Source: Verrucomicrobiota bacterium (GTDB lineage Bacteria > Verrucomicrobiota > Verrucomicrobiia > Opitutales > Opitutaceae). From it: DNA of 64,000 bases. The notes beneath the pieces were generated by a model. It saw only the letters and a program-made list of their open reading frames with translations. It was not told where the DNA came from and did no database searches. Below, in pieces: positions 1 to 9,800 of the stretch (position 1 is its first letter; each line of letters opens with the position of its first letter). A program made the translations under genes and the position numbers. The stretch is from assembly GCA_026398135.1 (NCBI GenBank), contig JAPLTN010000085.1, positions 1-64,000 on the forward strand, read 5' to 3'.

Positions 1-1
1 C

Positions 2-82
2 CAACTCCTGGCCCACCTCGGCCTGCGCCTGCCAAAAGGCACTCGCGAAATCAGCAATGTAGTGCCGAAAATCGCCCCTTAA
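2..82 (+). CDS. 3' end of a probable transposase (partial)
   Basis: The reading frame open from base 2 encodes 26 residues and ends at TAA 80-82. It reads QLLAHLGLRLPKGTREISNV and then VPKIAP. This resembles, from memory, the C-terminal tail of large DDE transposases of the IS1634/IS4 type (a leucine-rich helix followed by a short basic/proline stretch). The gene enters from outside the window, so no catalytic residue is visible. The non-coding 83-197 stretch behind it would then hold the element's right end. Family assignment is inference. Confidence 0.4.
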   Translation, partial: QLLAHLGLRLPKGTREISNVVPKIAP

Positions 83-205
83 ATTACACAAGTGCCTCAA
101 ATACAACAAAACCATCTTTCAAACTGCGGAACTCGGGTTAAGGCAGGAGCTTCGTTGAGCATAGCTTCGAGGAAGCGATAACAGCGAGGTCACTACATTG
201 CTGCC

Positions 206-230
206 AGTGGATTTTAGTGATCCACTAAAA
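206..230. terminator. Overlapping hairpins between transposase remnant and kinase gene
   Basis: Two mutually exclusive perfect stems overlap here. One pairs AGTGGAT (206-212) with ATCCACT (220-226). The other pairs TTTTAGTG (212-219) with CACTAAAA (223-230) around a 3-nt loop. The site lies about 25 bp past the stop of the minus-strand kinase gene, so it may end that transcript, but there is no long U tract. Otherwise 83-254 shows no gene. Confidence 0.35.
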
Positions 231-254
231 ATGCTGCGGGTGCACCGCCCCCGC

Positions 255-2276
255 TCACGAAGCCAGCGCCGCCGCCAGCTTGGCGGCGAAGTCTTCGCTC
301 GAAAAGGGCTTCGACAGGAAAAACACGCCCGGCTGCTCCATCGCTTCCAGCGTGGTCGCGTCGTCCACGTAACCCGACATATAGAAGACCCGCAGGTCCG
401 GCTTGATCTCGCGCAGTCGTTTGGAAAGCGCGTAGCCGTTCATGCCCGGCATCACGATGTCGGTAACAAGCACGTCGATGTCGAGCAGGCCCGTCTTCGC
501 TGCCCAGGCGCATGCTTCCCGACTATCGCCGAAAACCGTCACCCGGTGACCCAGCGACTCCGCCAGCATACGCGTGACCGAGCGCACCAGATCGTCATCC
601 TCCACCAATAACAAGTGCGCCGGCCGCTGCTCCGCCGCATCCGCCTGCGCCTGGTCATACGCCGTCAAGGGATCCTCGATCTCCGGCAAATCGAGATGAA
701 ACACCGTGCCGCGCCCGAGCTCGGTTTCGTAGGTCAAATCGCCTCCAAACGCGCGCACAATGTTGAGCGAGGTCGCCAGCCCGAGCCCGGTGCCGCGTCC
801 GCGCGCCTTGGTGCTGTAAAAGGGCTGGAAAAGCCGCGCCTGCACCTCGGGCGGAATGCCGGGCCCGGTGTCGCCGACCGACAGCCGCACTCGCCGCGAT
901 CCATCCGGCGCGGTATGCCCCGCGACCACCCGCAGGGTAAGCACCCCGTCCGTGATCATGACATCGCGCGCATTCAGACAGAGGTTAAACAACACCTGCT
1001 CCAGTTGCTTGCTGTCCGCCCGGCACCAGGCCGGCGTCTCCGCCAGCTCCACCTCGATGCGCACATGCTCGCTGAGCAGGGAGCGGATAAAGCCGCGCAA
1101 ATCGTCCACCAAGGTATTCAAATCCAGCGTTTCCGTCTGGGTGACATCCTGGCGGCTGAAGGCCAGCAGCTGACGCACCAGATGGCTCGCCCGGCTGGAG
1201 GCATGCAAAATATCGTCCACCCGGGAGCATTGCTCGGGGTCGGCCAAATCATCGCGCAGGAGCTCCGCGAAACACCGGATCGCGGTCAGCAGATTGTTAA
1301 AATCGTGGGCCACGCCGCCGGCCAGCAAACCGACCGCCTCCATTTTTTGCACCTGCTGGGCCCGTTCCTCGCCTTCGCGCAACTTGATCTGTGCCCGGTA
1401 GCGGGCGTGGGCGATGGCCAGAATGCTCGCCAGATCCCGCGCATAATGCAGGGGGCCGATGGCTTGACGCCCCGTGGCCGCGCGCAGTCCGATCAACCAG
1501 CCCACTTGGGGATCCTGCGGGTCCACCGGAATGGCGACACCCTCCGCCCACGACGCCGCCTGCATCCAGAGGGCATCGACCGGGAAATCATCCCTGTCAT
1601 CCGGATAACCCAGCGTGGCCCCGGTCGCGTTACTGATCAGCAATACTGGCGGCGGCAGTTCTTCCGCCAAGCCGCGGTGGGCAAAAACCCGGAGCGGTTC
1701 CTCCGCCCGGTCGCGCAACACCAGCAATGCGGCGTCCACCGCCAAATGTTCACAGAACAAGCGCAGGGCTTCGCGGTTGATTTCTTCCGGCGAGGACTGC
1801 TCCAGCGCCACCCGGCTGAAGCAGGTAAGCGAGGTCTGCCGCAGCGTGATCAAGGCCAGGCGGTGCTCATGTTCCTTTTGATCCTGAATATCCAGCGCGC
1901 TACCCAGATAACCCAGTGGCCGGCCCGCCTCGTTGCGCCACGGCTGCACCCGTTCCAAGACCCAGCGATAAGCGCCGTCCGCCTGTTTCAACCGATACTC
2001 GAAAGACGTCGGATTGCCGGAAAACGTACCCGACGCGGCATTCAAGCGCTCACGATCATCCGGGTGCACCAGATTCCACGCGTCGTCGGGCTTGAAACTG
2101 TCAAGCCGCAAACCCGTCGCCGACGCCCATGCTTCGTTAAAGTAAAGCAAACGGCCGTGGGCGTCGCTCAACCAAACCATGCCGGGCGAGGCGTTCAGCA
2201 CGAACCGCAAACTCGCATCCACCGGCGGGAGTTCGCCGCCGGGCGATACCTTGGGGACACAGGGTGAAAACGGCAT
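255..2276 (-). CDS. Hybrid sensor histidine kinase (PAS-GAF?-HisKA-HATPase-REC)
   Basis: A soluble sensor kinase of 673 residues. A PAS domain (about 22-135) is followed by a GAF-like region (about 150-290), a HisKA dimerisation helix with the phospho-acceptor in GVAHDFNN (His324), an HATPase_c domain with DTGPGIPPE and GTGLGLA motifs (about 420-535), and a C-terminal receiver domain (about 553-673) with phospho-acceptor Asp606 in VLVTDIVMPGMNG and Lys656. No transmembrane segment is visible, so it is probably cytoplasmic. I chose the ATG at 2276, since upstream starts are TTG and would add a low-complexity tail. It is the last gene of a same-strand sensory cluster, 84 bp after the chemoreceptor. 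The signal is unknown. Confidence 0.88.
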   Translation of the reverse strand: MPFSPCVPKVSPGGELPPVDASLRFVLNASPGMVWLSDAHGRLLYFNEAWASATGLRLDSFKPDDAWNLVHPDDRERLNAASGTFSGNPTSFEYRLKQADGAYRWVLERVQPWRNEAGRPLGYLGSALDIQDQKEHEHRLALITLRQTSLTCFSRVALEQSSPEEINREALRLFCEHLAVDAALLVLRDRAEEPLRVFAHRGLAEELPPPVLLISNATGATLGYPDDRDDFPVDALWMQAASWAEGVAIPVDPQDPQVGWLIGLRAATGRQAIGPLHYARDLASILAIAHARYRAQIKLREGEERAQQVQKMEAVGLLAGGVAHDFNNLLTAIRCFAELLRDDLADPEQCSRVDDILHASSRASHLVRQLLAFSRQDVTQTETLDLNTLVDDLRGFIRSLLSEHVRIEVELAETPAWCRADSKQLEQVLFNLCLNARDVMITDGVLTLRVVAGHTAPDGSRRVRLSVGDTGPGIPPEVQARLFQPFYSTKARGRGTGLGLATSLNIVRAFGGDLTYETELGRGTVFHLDLPEIEDPLTAYDQAQADAAEQRPAHLLLVEDDDLVRSVTRMLAESLGHRVTVFGDSREACAWAAKTGLLDIDVLVTDIVMPGMNGYALSKRLREIKPDLRVFYMSGYVDDATTLEAMEQPGVFFLSKPFSSEDFAAKLAAALAS

Positions 2277-2360
2277 AAACCTAAAAAACAGAAACGCGTC
2301 CGCCGGAGCGAGCGCGTTTCGCACAAGAAGAGCAAAGGGAGGTCCCAAAGCTCGGCTCGA

Positions 2361-4037
2361 TTAATCGCGGAAGGTCAGTTTGGGCGAGTCCCCCGGCGGC
2401 ATCGCGGGGCGCGCGCCGGCTCGCACCACCGAGGGCTTAACCTTCACCACCCGACGCGCGGCCGCGGCCGGCGGGGACGGCGGAGGAGGCATATGCGCCA
2501 CCGTCGCCTCGCCTGGTTCCCGTGCACCCGAGACAATCGTCACCAGTCTGTAAACCGCAGCTTTAAGCTCGATGGACTGGGCGCTGAGCTCCTCCGAGGC
2601 CGAGGCGGATTCTTCGGCGGCGGCGGCGTTGCTCTGCGTGACTTGGTCGAGCTGGCTGACGGCGGTGTTTACCTGGCTGACGCCTTCGCTTTGCTCGGTG
2701 GAACCGCTGGCGATCTCGCGCACCAGATCGTTCATGCGGCGGGCCTTGTCGGCGATGTCGTTCAAGCTGGCCGACACCTTGTTGCTGATCTGCACGCCGT
2801 GTTCGCTCTTCTGGATGGAATCGGTGATGCGATCCGCCGTCTCGCGAGCGGCGACCGCCGAGCGCTGGGCGAGCGAACGCACCTCATCGGCCACCACGGC
2901 AAAACCGGCCCCGGCCTCCCCGGCGCGCGCGGCTTCGACGGCCGCGTTGAGCGCCAGGATGTTGGTTTGAAAGGCGATTTCGTCGATGGTCTTGATGATC
3001 TTCGAAATATTGTCCGAGGCCGCTTTGATTTCGCCCATGGCGCGCACCATTTCCTTCATATCGACGGTGCCGCCGTCGGCGGCTTCTCGAGTCTGGGCGG
3101 CGATAGTCTGGACGTTGCCGGCATGCTCGGCGTTGCGCTTGGTCATGCTGGAAATCTCCTCAAGGGTCGCGCTGGTCTCCTCCAGCGACGCGGCCTGCTC
3201 GCTCGCCCCTTCCGCGAGGCGCTGGGAGGCGGTGGCGATTTCCCGGGCGGAGGACTCTTCCTGGGCGCTGGCGCCATCGATCACGGCGATGGAGGCCTCC
3301 AAGGGCTGGATGATGGTCTTGCGGGAAAAAACCATGGACCCGATCGCCACCAAGGCGGCGGCGGGCAGCACCCAGAGCAAGGTCTGCCCCATGCCGGCGC
3401 GGGCGACGGCGTCCACGCCATCCAAGGACGCGTGCAAGACGAAGGCGCCGTGCACTTCGCCCTCGCGCCAGTTTTCCATTTTGAAGCCCAGCGCATCGAG
3501 GCCGTCGCCGGTCGGGCTGGTCTTGGGATCACCGTGGCAGGACATGCAATCCGCGCTGAGTTTGATGGGGCGGGCGAAGACGATTTTGTTGTTCGCTTTA
3601 TCGACTTCGAAGTACTCCGGGACGTCGCCCTTTTCGAGGATCGCGAGGATTTTGGCCTCTTCGGCGGTCGGGGTGTTTTTCTCGTTGCGGGCGTCGTTCT
3701 TTGGCACGCGGAACTGCCACTTGTTGTCATCGGCCACCTTTTGAATCGCGTTCCACGCCGCCACCACCGGGATCGTGGTATAGAGGGTGGAGCCGCGCAG
3801 ATCGCCGGTGCGTTTATACTCCGCCAGAAGCTTGGCCCGATCAAAGGCCCCCATGGTGCCCATGTTGGAAATCGTGGCGCGCACGTTTTCCGCCTCCACG
3901 ATCGCCGCCCGCATCGTTTCGCGGGTTAGCTCGACGCCTTGTTTATGGATGACCTGGCTCTGGACCAGAAGACCGACTGTCACACTTATCGTGATGGCGG
4001 CCAAAGCAATGAGAACAATTTTGTTACCTAATTTCAT
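2361..4037 (-). CDS. Methyl-accepting chemotaxis protein with periplasmic c-type haem sensor domain
   Basis: A transmembrane chemoreceptor of 558 residues. TM1 spans about 7-26 and TM2 about 218-238. The periplasmic domain between them carries CMSCH (164-168), the covalent haem-attachment motif of the DUF3365/Tll0287-like sensor family. The cytoplasmic signalling domain (about 260-500) has the conserved hairpin tip around [20 protein letters not shown] (351-370). Only about 20 residues separate TM2 from the first signalling helix, so a complete HAMP domain is missing. The tail beyond 505 is proline- and alanine-rich and shows no CheR-docking pentapeptide. It probably senses redox state or a gas ligand and controls CheA. 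A sigma-28-like promoter lies just upstream, and the neighbours on both sides are hybrid kinases. Confidence 0.92.
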   Translation of the reverse strand: MKLGNKIVLIALAAITISVTVGLLVQSQVIHKQGVELTRETMRAAIVEAENVRATISNMGTMGAFDRAKLLAEYKRTGDLRGSTLYTTIPVVAAWNAIQKVADDNKWQFRVPKNDARNEKNTPTAEEAKILAILEKGDVPEYFEVDKANNKIVFARPIKLSADCMSCHGDPKTSPTGDGLDALGFKMENWREGEVHGAFVLHASLDGVDAVARAGMGQTLLWVLPAAALVAIGSMVFSRKTIIQPLEASIAVIDGASAQEESSAREIATASQRLAEGASEQAASLEETSATLEEISSMTKRNAEHAGNVQTIAAQTREAADGGTVDMKEMVRAMGEIKAASDNISKIIKTIDEIAFQTNILALNAAVEAARAGEAGAGFAVVADEVRSLAQRSAVAARETADRITDSIQKSEHGVQISNKVSASLNDIADKARRMNDLVREIASGSTEQSEGVSQVNTAVSQLDQVTQSNAAAAEESASASEELSAQSIELKAAVYRLVTIVSGAREPGEATVAHMPPPPSPPAAAARRVVKVKPSVVRAGARPAMPPGDSPKLTFRD

Positions 4038-4093
4038 AGGGGAGGGGTTATTGGAAAAGACACTTGGCGCCCGAAAAATAAGCGCATCCCCAC

Positions 4094-4120
4094 TAATCGC
4101 CCCCTCCGCCTAATACTTTA
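4094..4120 (-). promoter_or_regulatory. Sigma-28 (FliA)-like promoter of the chemoreceptor gene
   Basis: Reading leftwards, TAAAGTAT (4120-4113) is followed by exactly 11 bases and GGCGATTA (4101-4094). The enterobacterial FliA consensus is TAAAGTTT-N11-GCCGATAA, so 13 of 16 positions match with exact spacing. The element ends 56 bp before the chemoreceptor ATG. A fliA gene is present in this window at 23267-24088. Function is inferred from the match. Confidence 0.55.
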
Positions 4121-4123
4121 GTT

Positions 4124-6859
4124 CTAAATGCCTACTGAATTATTCTTTTTCATCACGACTTCCGGCTCGATGGCTTTGTTGACCGCGAGAATCAAGGCCG
4201 TCGCCTCGCAGGGTTTGGTAATCACCCCGCGGATCACCTCACTCAGCGAATCGGGCAGCACGTAGTCCCCTTCGTTTCCGGTCATGATCAAAATCGCCAG
4301 ATCCGAGCGTCGGCTGCGTAATTGCTCGATAAACTTCAGCCCCGACACTCCCGGCATGGCCATGTCGGTAAGAACCAGATCCACCCGGCCGCCGGCGGCT
4401 TGGAGCTGGGAGAACGCGGCATCGGCACCATCGGCGCACATAACCCGGTAGCCTTCGCGCACCAGGATCAGGCGCATGATGTCCCGCACCGCCGCTTCGT
4501 CGTCCACCACCAGCACCGTCCGGCCTCCGCCGCTCGGCGCAGTGCGCGGCGGGGCCGACGGACTGAAGGGCGTGCTGGTCGTCGGCGGCGTGAGGCAGAG
4601 CGGCAGATAGACTTTTAACAAAGTACCCACCCCCACCCGGCTGGAGACCTGCACGAAGCCGCCGTGCCCGCGCACGATGCCGAGCACCACCGACAAACCC
4701 AGGCCGCTGCCCTGGCCAAAGGGCTTGGTGGTAAAAAACGGATCGAAAATCTTGTCCAGAATTTCCGGCGCGATGCCGAGCCCATGATCGGCGACGGTGA
4801 GGATGACAAAGGTCCCCGCCCGCAGCTCGGTATTCCGCGCGGCGGCATCGGCGGAGATTTCCGCGCGGTTAACGCCAAACACCAGACGCCCGCCGCGAGG
4901 CATGGCATCGGCGGCGTTGATCGCCAGATTCACCACCACCTGCTGGAGCTGCTGCGGATCGCCCATAATCGGGAATTCGCCGGTCGCCGGCACGGCATCC
5001 AGCGTGATGTTTTTCGGGAAGGTTTCGCGGATGATGGTGCAGGCGTCACGCAGTACGTTTTTGAATTCCAGCCGGACCTTTTCCCCGCTCTCACCACGGG
5101 AAAACGCCAGCAATTGGTGCACGATGGCCGAACCGCGCCGGGCCCCGGACTCCATCGTATCGAGCAGCATGCGCCCGCCGGTGTCGTTGACGTGGGCGCG
5201 CAACATCGCCGGGGCCATGAGAAGGGGCGTAAGGATGTTATTCAGATCGTGAGCCACACCGCTGGCCAGGCGACCCACGCTTTCCAGACGTTGCTGACGG
5301 AGCAACTGGCCCTGCATCGCATTCCGCTCCGACAAGTCGCGAAAAATAGTCAGATGCACGCCCGGCAGGATGCGTGCGACCGCGCTGTAATCCGCCCGCA
5401 GCGAAGCCCCGTCCTTGCGCCGCAGCGAGCATTCGCCGCTTTGCGTGCCGACCACCAGAAACTCCTGCCAGGCCTCCTCCGCCAGGCTGCGGTCACTGGC
5501 GGCGAAAACCGCATCAATGCTCAGGCCCAGCAACTGTTCGCGGGAATACCCGAGCATGCGGCTGGCCGCCGGGTTAACATCAAGGTAGCGGCCATCGTCA
5601 CCGGCCATGAGAATGGCGTCGTGCGAGTGCTCGAACAGCGCCTGCAAACGGATCTGGCTCGCCCGCAGGGCCGCCTCCTGCTGGGTGCGCGCGGTGACGT
5701 CGTGGGCGTTGAAATACACCCGCCGCGCCTGCCCGTCCGCGCTTTTTAGCGGCGTGTAACGGACGATGAAATGCCGGCGGGTTCCGCCGCGATCCACCAA
5801 CTCGGCATCGTGCTGCACCACCCGGCCGCCCGCTGCGGCGGCCAGACTCAAACGCACCTGCCGGCGCATCTCGGCGGGCATGAGCCGGAACACGGAATCG
5901 CCTTCCCGCAGCGGACGCGAAAGGATTTCAGCCGAGATTTCGTTCGCGGCGGTATTTGCCACCTCGACCACGCCGCGCGTATCCAAGACCAGGTGCACCT
6001 GCTCGGACGAATCGAGCACGGCCTGGAGCAAACGCTCGGAATTGTGCAAATCCAATGTGCGGCGCTCCAGCATGTGCTGGGCGCGGATAAGCGAGTTTTT
6101 CTGCCGGGCCAGATCACAAAGCCCGAACAAATAATCGGCCGCAAAAGGCCTGCGCAGATGCGCGCTGGCCCCCGAACGCAAGGATGCCACCGCCGCCTCC
6201 GGCGCCGGATTGACCGTCACCGCGAGAAAACTGGTCTCCGGAAAGGCAAGGATCAGTTCCGACATATGCCCGGTCGATGCGCCGGGCATATCCAGATCGT
6301 AAACCACCGTTTCCCACGACTCCTGCTGAAGCGCACCCGCCAGCGAGAGGGCGTCCGGCACCTCGCGCACCACACAACCCTGAGCCAAAAAAACCTCCCG
6401 CACCTCGTTTTCCTCCGCACCGGCCGGCAGCGCCAGCAAGACTCGCCAAACGAGCGCGGGGTCAGGCGTATTGAGCAAGCGCCTCACCCGCTCCCTCAGC
6501 AGCTTCGCATCCACGGGAGCGGGCAACAGGTCGTTGGCCCCCAACTCGACTGCGATCGCGGCCGCCGACTTGCCCGAAAAGGTCTCGGAAATGACCAGTA
6601 TCGGAGTTTGATTAAATTCGCGATAACCAGGGGAGCGCAGCATGCGGCAAAACCCCCAGCCATCGATTTCCGGCAGGTTGAGTTCCGTGATCACCAGAGC
6701 CGGGCGCCGCTGCAACAAGACCCTCATCGCCTCGGGCACGGACCGGCACGTCGCGAGCTGCAAACCTTCATGGGCCAGCATAGCCGCCACCTCCAAGAGC
6801 TGGACCGGATCGTGGTTAACCAAAACAACGAAGGGGAGCTCGGAGACAACGAGTGACAT
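4124..6859 (-). CDS. Hybrid histidine kinase with three receiver domains (REC-REC-PAS-PAS-HisKA-HATPase-REC)
   Basis: A cytoplasmic multi-receiver kinase of 911 residues. The first receiver (about 9-128) has Glu59 in LVITELNLPEIDGW where the phospho-accepting Asp is normally found. The second (about 137-250) is degenerate but keeps Asp188 in VVYDLDMPG. Two PAS domains (about 275-395 and 400-510) precede a HisKA helix with His537 in GVAHDLNN, an HATPase_c domain (about 630-755, with GSGLGLS), and a C-terminal receiver (about 780-900) with Asp832 in LVLTDMAMPG. The ATG at 6859 is chosen because it overlaps the upstream kinase stop as TGATG, which suggests translational coupling. The Glu substitution may lock receiver 1 in an active-like state. 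Confidence 0.88.
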   Translation of the reverse strand: MSLVVSELPFVVLVNHDPVQLLEVAAMLAHEGLQLATCRSVPEAMRVLLQRRPALVITELNLPEIDGWGFCRMLRSPGYREFNQTPILVISETFSGKSAAAIAVELGANDLLPAPVDAKLLRERVRRLLNTPDPALVWRVLLALPAGAEENEVREVFLAQGCVVREVPDALSLAGALQQESWETVVYDLDMPGASTGHMSELILAFPETSFLAVTVNPAPEAAVASLRSGASAHLRRPFAADYLFGLCDLARQKNSLIRAQHMLERRTLDLHNSERLLQAVLDSSEQVHLVLDTRGVVEVANTAANEISAEILSRPLREGDSVFRLMPAEMRRQVRLSLAAAAGGRVVQHDAELVDRGGTRRHFIVRYTPLKSADGQARRVYFNAHDVTARTQQEAALRASQIRLQALFEHSHDAILMAGDDGRYLDVNPAASRMLGYSREQLLGLSIDAVFAASDRSLAEEAWQEFLVVGTQSGECSLRRKDGASLRADYSAVARILPGVHLTIFRDLSERNAMQGQLLRQQRLESVGRLASGVAHDLNNILTPLLMAPAMLRAHVNDTGGRMLLDTMESGARRGSAIVHQLLAFSRGESGEKVRLEFKNVLRDACTIIRETFPKNITLDAVPATGEFPIMGDPQQLQQVVVNLAINAADAMPRGGRLVFGVNRAEISADAAARNTELRAGTFVILTVADHGLGIAPEILDKIFDPFFTTKPFGQGSGLGLSVVLGIVRGHGGFVQVSSRVGVGTLLKVYLPLCLTPPTTSTPFSPSAPPRTAPSGGGRTVLVVDDEAAVRDIMRLILVREGYRVMCADGADAAFSQLQAAGGRVDLVLTDMAMPGVSGLKFIEQLRSRRSDLAILIMTGNEGDYVLPDSLSEVIRGVITKPCEATALILAVNKAIEPEVVMKKNNSVGI

Positions 6860-9800
6860 CAAGAGGGGTGAGGGGTGGGACTGGACGCCGGACTTTCGTT
6901 TTGAATATGCCGGGCGGCATCGTCGAGCACAGCTTTAAGTTCATCTTCCAAAGCAGTAAACACGTTCGCCAGATCCAGCCCCTGCGCCACTGCGGCTTCC
7001 ACTTCGGAGGCCGCCAGACGCAGGTTTTTGGCGGAAAAATTCCCTGCCGCGCTCTTCAAGCTGTGCATGGCCCGGCCCAGCGTGACTAAATCCCCTTCGG
7101 TCCGCGCCGCTCGCGCCCGCACCTGATAATCGGATATTTCACGGCAGAACTGGACCAGCATCTCCGCCGCCAGCACGCTGTCTCCGCCCATGCGCTCCAG
7201 GTATTCCTTCCAATCCAGCGCGGCCCTCGGCGCGGCCGGCGAAGAAAGCGTGGAAAGGTGCAAGGCCAGACACTCCGCCAGCGCCTTGGCGTTGATCGGC
7301 TTACTAAGGTAATCGTTCATGCCCGCCTCCAGACAACGCTCCCGGTCGCCCGTGAGCGCGTTGGCGGTCATCGCCACGATCGGAATCTTGGGATTGAGCG
7401 CGGTGCTCTCCGGCCCGCGCACCGCCCGGGTCGCCTCGTAACCATCCATCTCCGGCATCTGGCAATCCATCAAAACCAAATCATAGGGCGCGCGCGCCAG
7501 CGCGGTCACGGCCTCGCGACCATTGGCCACCGCATCCGCCCGGTAGCCCAGCCGGGCCAGAATGGCCAGGGCCACGCGTTGGTTGATCGAGTTATCCTCC
7601 ACCAGCAGCAGGCGCCAGCCGGTGCGGTTGGCCGGCAGACGCGGCGCGGGCGCGGCCACCGCCACGGCTGGGGAAAACACCTCCGCCAGCGTGCGATGCA
7701 GGTTTGCCCGCCGCACCGGCTTGGAAACCACCGCCCGCGCCCCCGGCAGGGCAACCCGACCCGCCAGACTCGACAACACAATCACCGGCACGCCGAGCCT
7801 GCCATCCGGCCGCGACGCGATGGCCGCCGCCATGGCTTCATCCGCCCCCGGAGTACGGTCGGAAAGCAACACCACTTCATAGCCCGAACCACCCGGCGCG
7901 CTCAGCAAATCAATGACGGCGGCCACGGAGGAGAAAACCTCGCAACGCGCCCCGCTGGCATCGAGCAACATGCACACTTGATCGGCGGTGGGGCGATGCG
8001 GCTCGATCAACACGATGTTGCGCCCGATCCAGGCCGGCGGCGCGCCGCGCACCGGCTCGGGCCGCTCCGGCAAGGGCAGCAACACCGTAAACGTGCTCCC
8101 CTGCCCCACCCGGCTTTGCAACGAAAGCTCGCCGCCCATCAGCTCGACCAGCTGTCGAGAAATCGCCAGCCCCAGCCCCGTGCCCCCGTAGCGCCGGGTG
8201 GTCGAGGAATCCACCTGCGTGAACGGCTGAAACAGGCTGGTAACGCGTTCCGGCGGGATGCCCACCCCGGTATCCGCCACCGCCAGCGAAAGCATGGGCT
8301 CGGCCCCCTCCCGCGCCCGGGTGCCGATGCGCACCACCACCTCGCCGCGCTCGGTAAACTTCACCGCGTTGGCCACCAAATTGACGATGATCTGGCGTAT
8401 GCGTCCGGGGTCGCCCACCACCCGCCGCGGCGTGCCGGGCGCGAACACCGCCGCCAGCTCCAGGTTGCGTTCGTGGGCGCGCAGCGCGAGCAGCTCGAGC
8501 GCGTCCTCGACCAACTCGACCAAATCAAAATCAATCGACTCCAACTCGAGTTTACCGGCCTCGATTTTGGAGAAATCCAGCACGTCGTTCACCAGGTGCA
8601 GCAGATTCTCCCCGCTCAAACGGGCGGTCTCGGCAAAGCCTCGCTGCTCGGCGTCGAGCTTGGTGTCGAGCAAGAGTCCGATCATGCCCATCACGCCGTT
8701 GATCGGGGTGCGGATCTCGTGGCTCATGTTCGCCAGGAACATGCTCTTGGCCGTGCTCGCGGCCTTGGCCTGGCGCGCCATTTCGTGGGCCATGCCGACC
8801 GCCTCCTGAATCTGCGCGTTCATGTGCTGCGAGGCTTCCTGCGCCGCCTTCAGCGCCAGCTCGGCGGCCTGTTGCTCATCGACCCTGCGCGCCAGACCCA
8901 GATAACCGATCGGCGCGCCGCGCCCGTCACGCATGGCGGTGACGATCAGACGCACCGGCACCCGCCGGCCGGCGCGGGTAAGAAAGGTCCACTCGCGTTC
9001 GTCCGATTGCCCATGATCACGCGCCATCCGGAACCACACTTCAAAATCCGGAGCACAGAGCGGCTCATCCAACTTGGACATTTGCTCCGCCCGACGGGCC
9101 AGCTCCAGCGGATCATGGAACCGGGCCGGGGTGCACAAACCCACCACTTCCGCCGCCGGGTAGCCCAGCAGCGTCTCGGCGCTGTTATTGAAAACCGAAA
9201 TCAACCCATTCACGTCGGTCGCGATGATCGCCACCCTCACCGAGGCCAATATCGCCCGCTGCATCACCTCCGCCTGATGTCGCGCGCTGGCGTCCGACTG
9301 GATGGCGATAAATCCGTCAACGCGACCCTGCGCGTCTATGAGCGGATCAATTTTGGTGTGCAGCCAATAGGCAGTCCCATCGCGTCGATAGTTAAGAATA
9401 TCCGCCTCGACCGATTCCCCGGCGGTGAGGCTGGCGTGGATTCTGGCTATTGTTTTCGGATCCGTGTCCGGCCCTTGCAAAACCGTGCCCGGCTTTCGTC
9501 CGACCACCTCGGACAACGTGTAACCCGACAAACGGGTAAAGCCTTCGTTGACCCACTCCACCCGGCCAAAGGCATCGGTGATCACCACGCCATTGGTGGT
9601 CTTGCTCGCCACCAGCGCCAGCCGGGCCTGCTCGCGCGCGGCAGCCTCGTGCGCCACCGTCACTTCCGTTTGCGTAACCAACGCGACCGCGCCCGGCGCG
9701 AGCGCACAGGGGACCGCCCGCAAACGAAACCACCGCACCCCGGTTTCCTCCTCCCGGTCATACACCCGCTCGTAGTCCGGGCGGCGTCCGGCCAAAAGCT

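Noticed and set aside
9430-9590. Possible LOV photoreceptor domain in the BarA-like kinase (VLQGPDTDPKTI)
   Set aside because: The flavin-binding Cys of the NCRFLQ motif is absent (the kinase reads KPGTVLQ), so it is an ordinary PAS domain.
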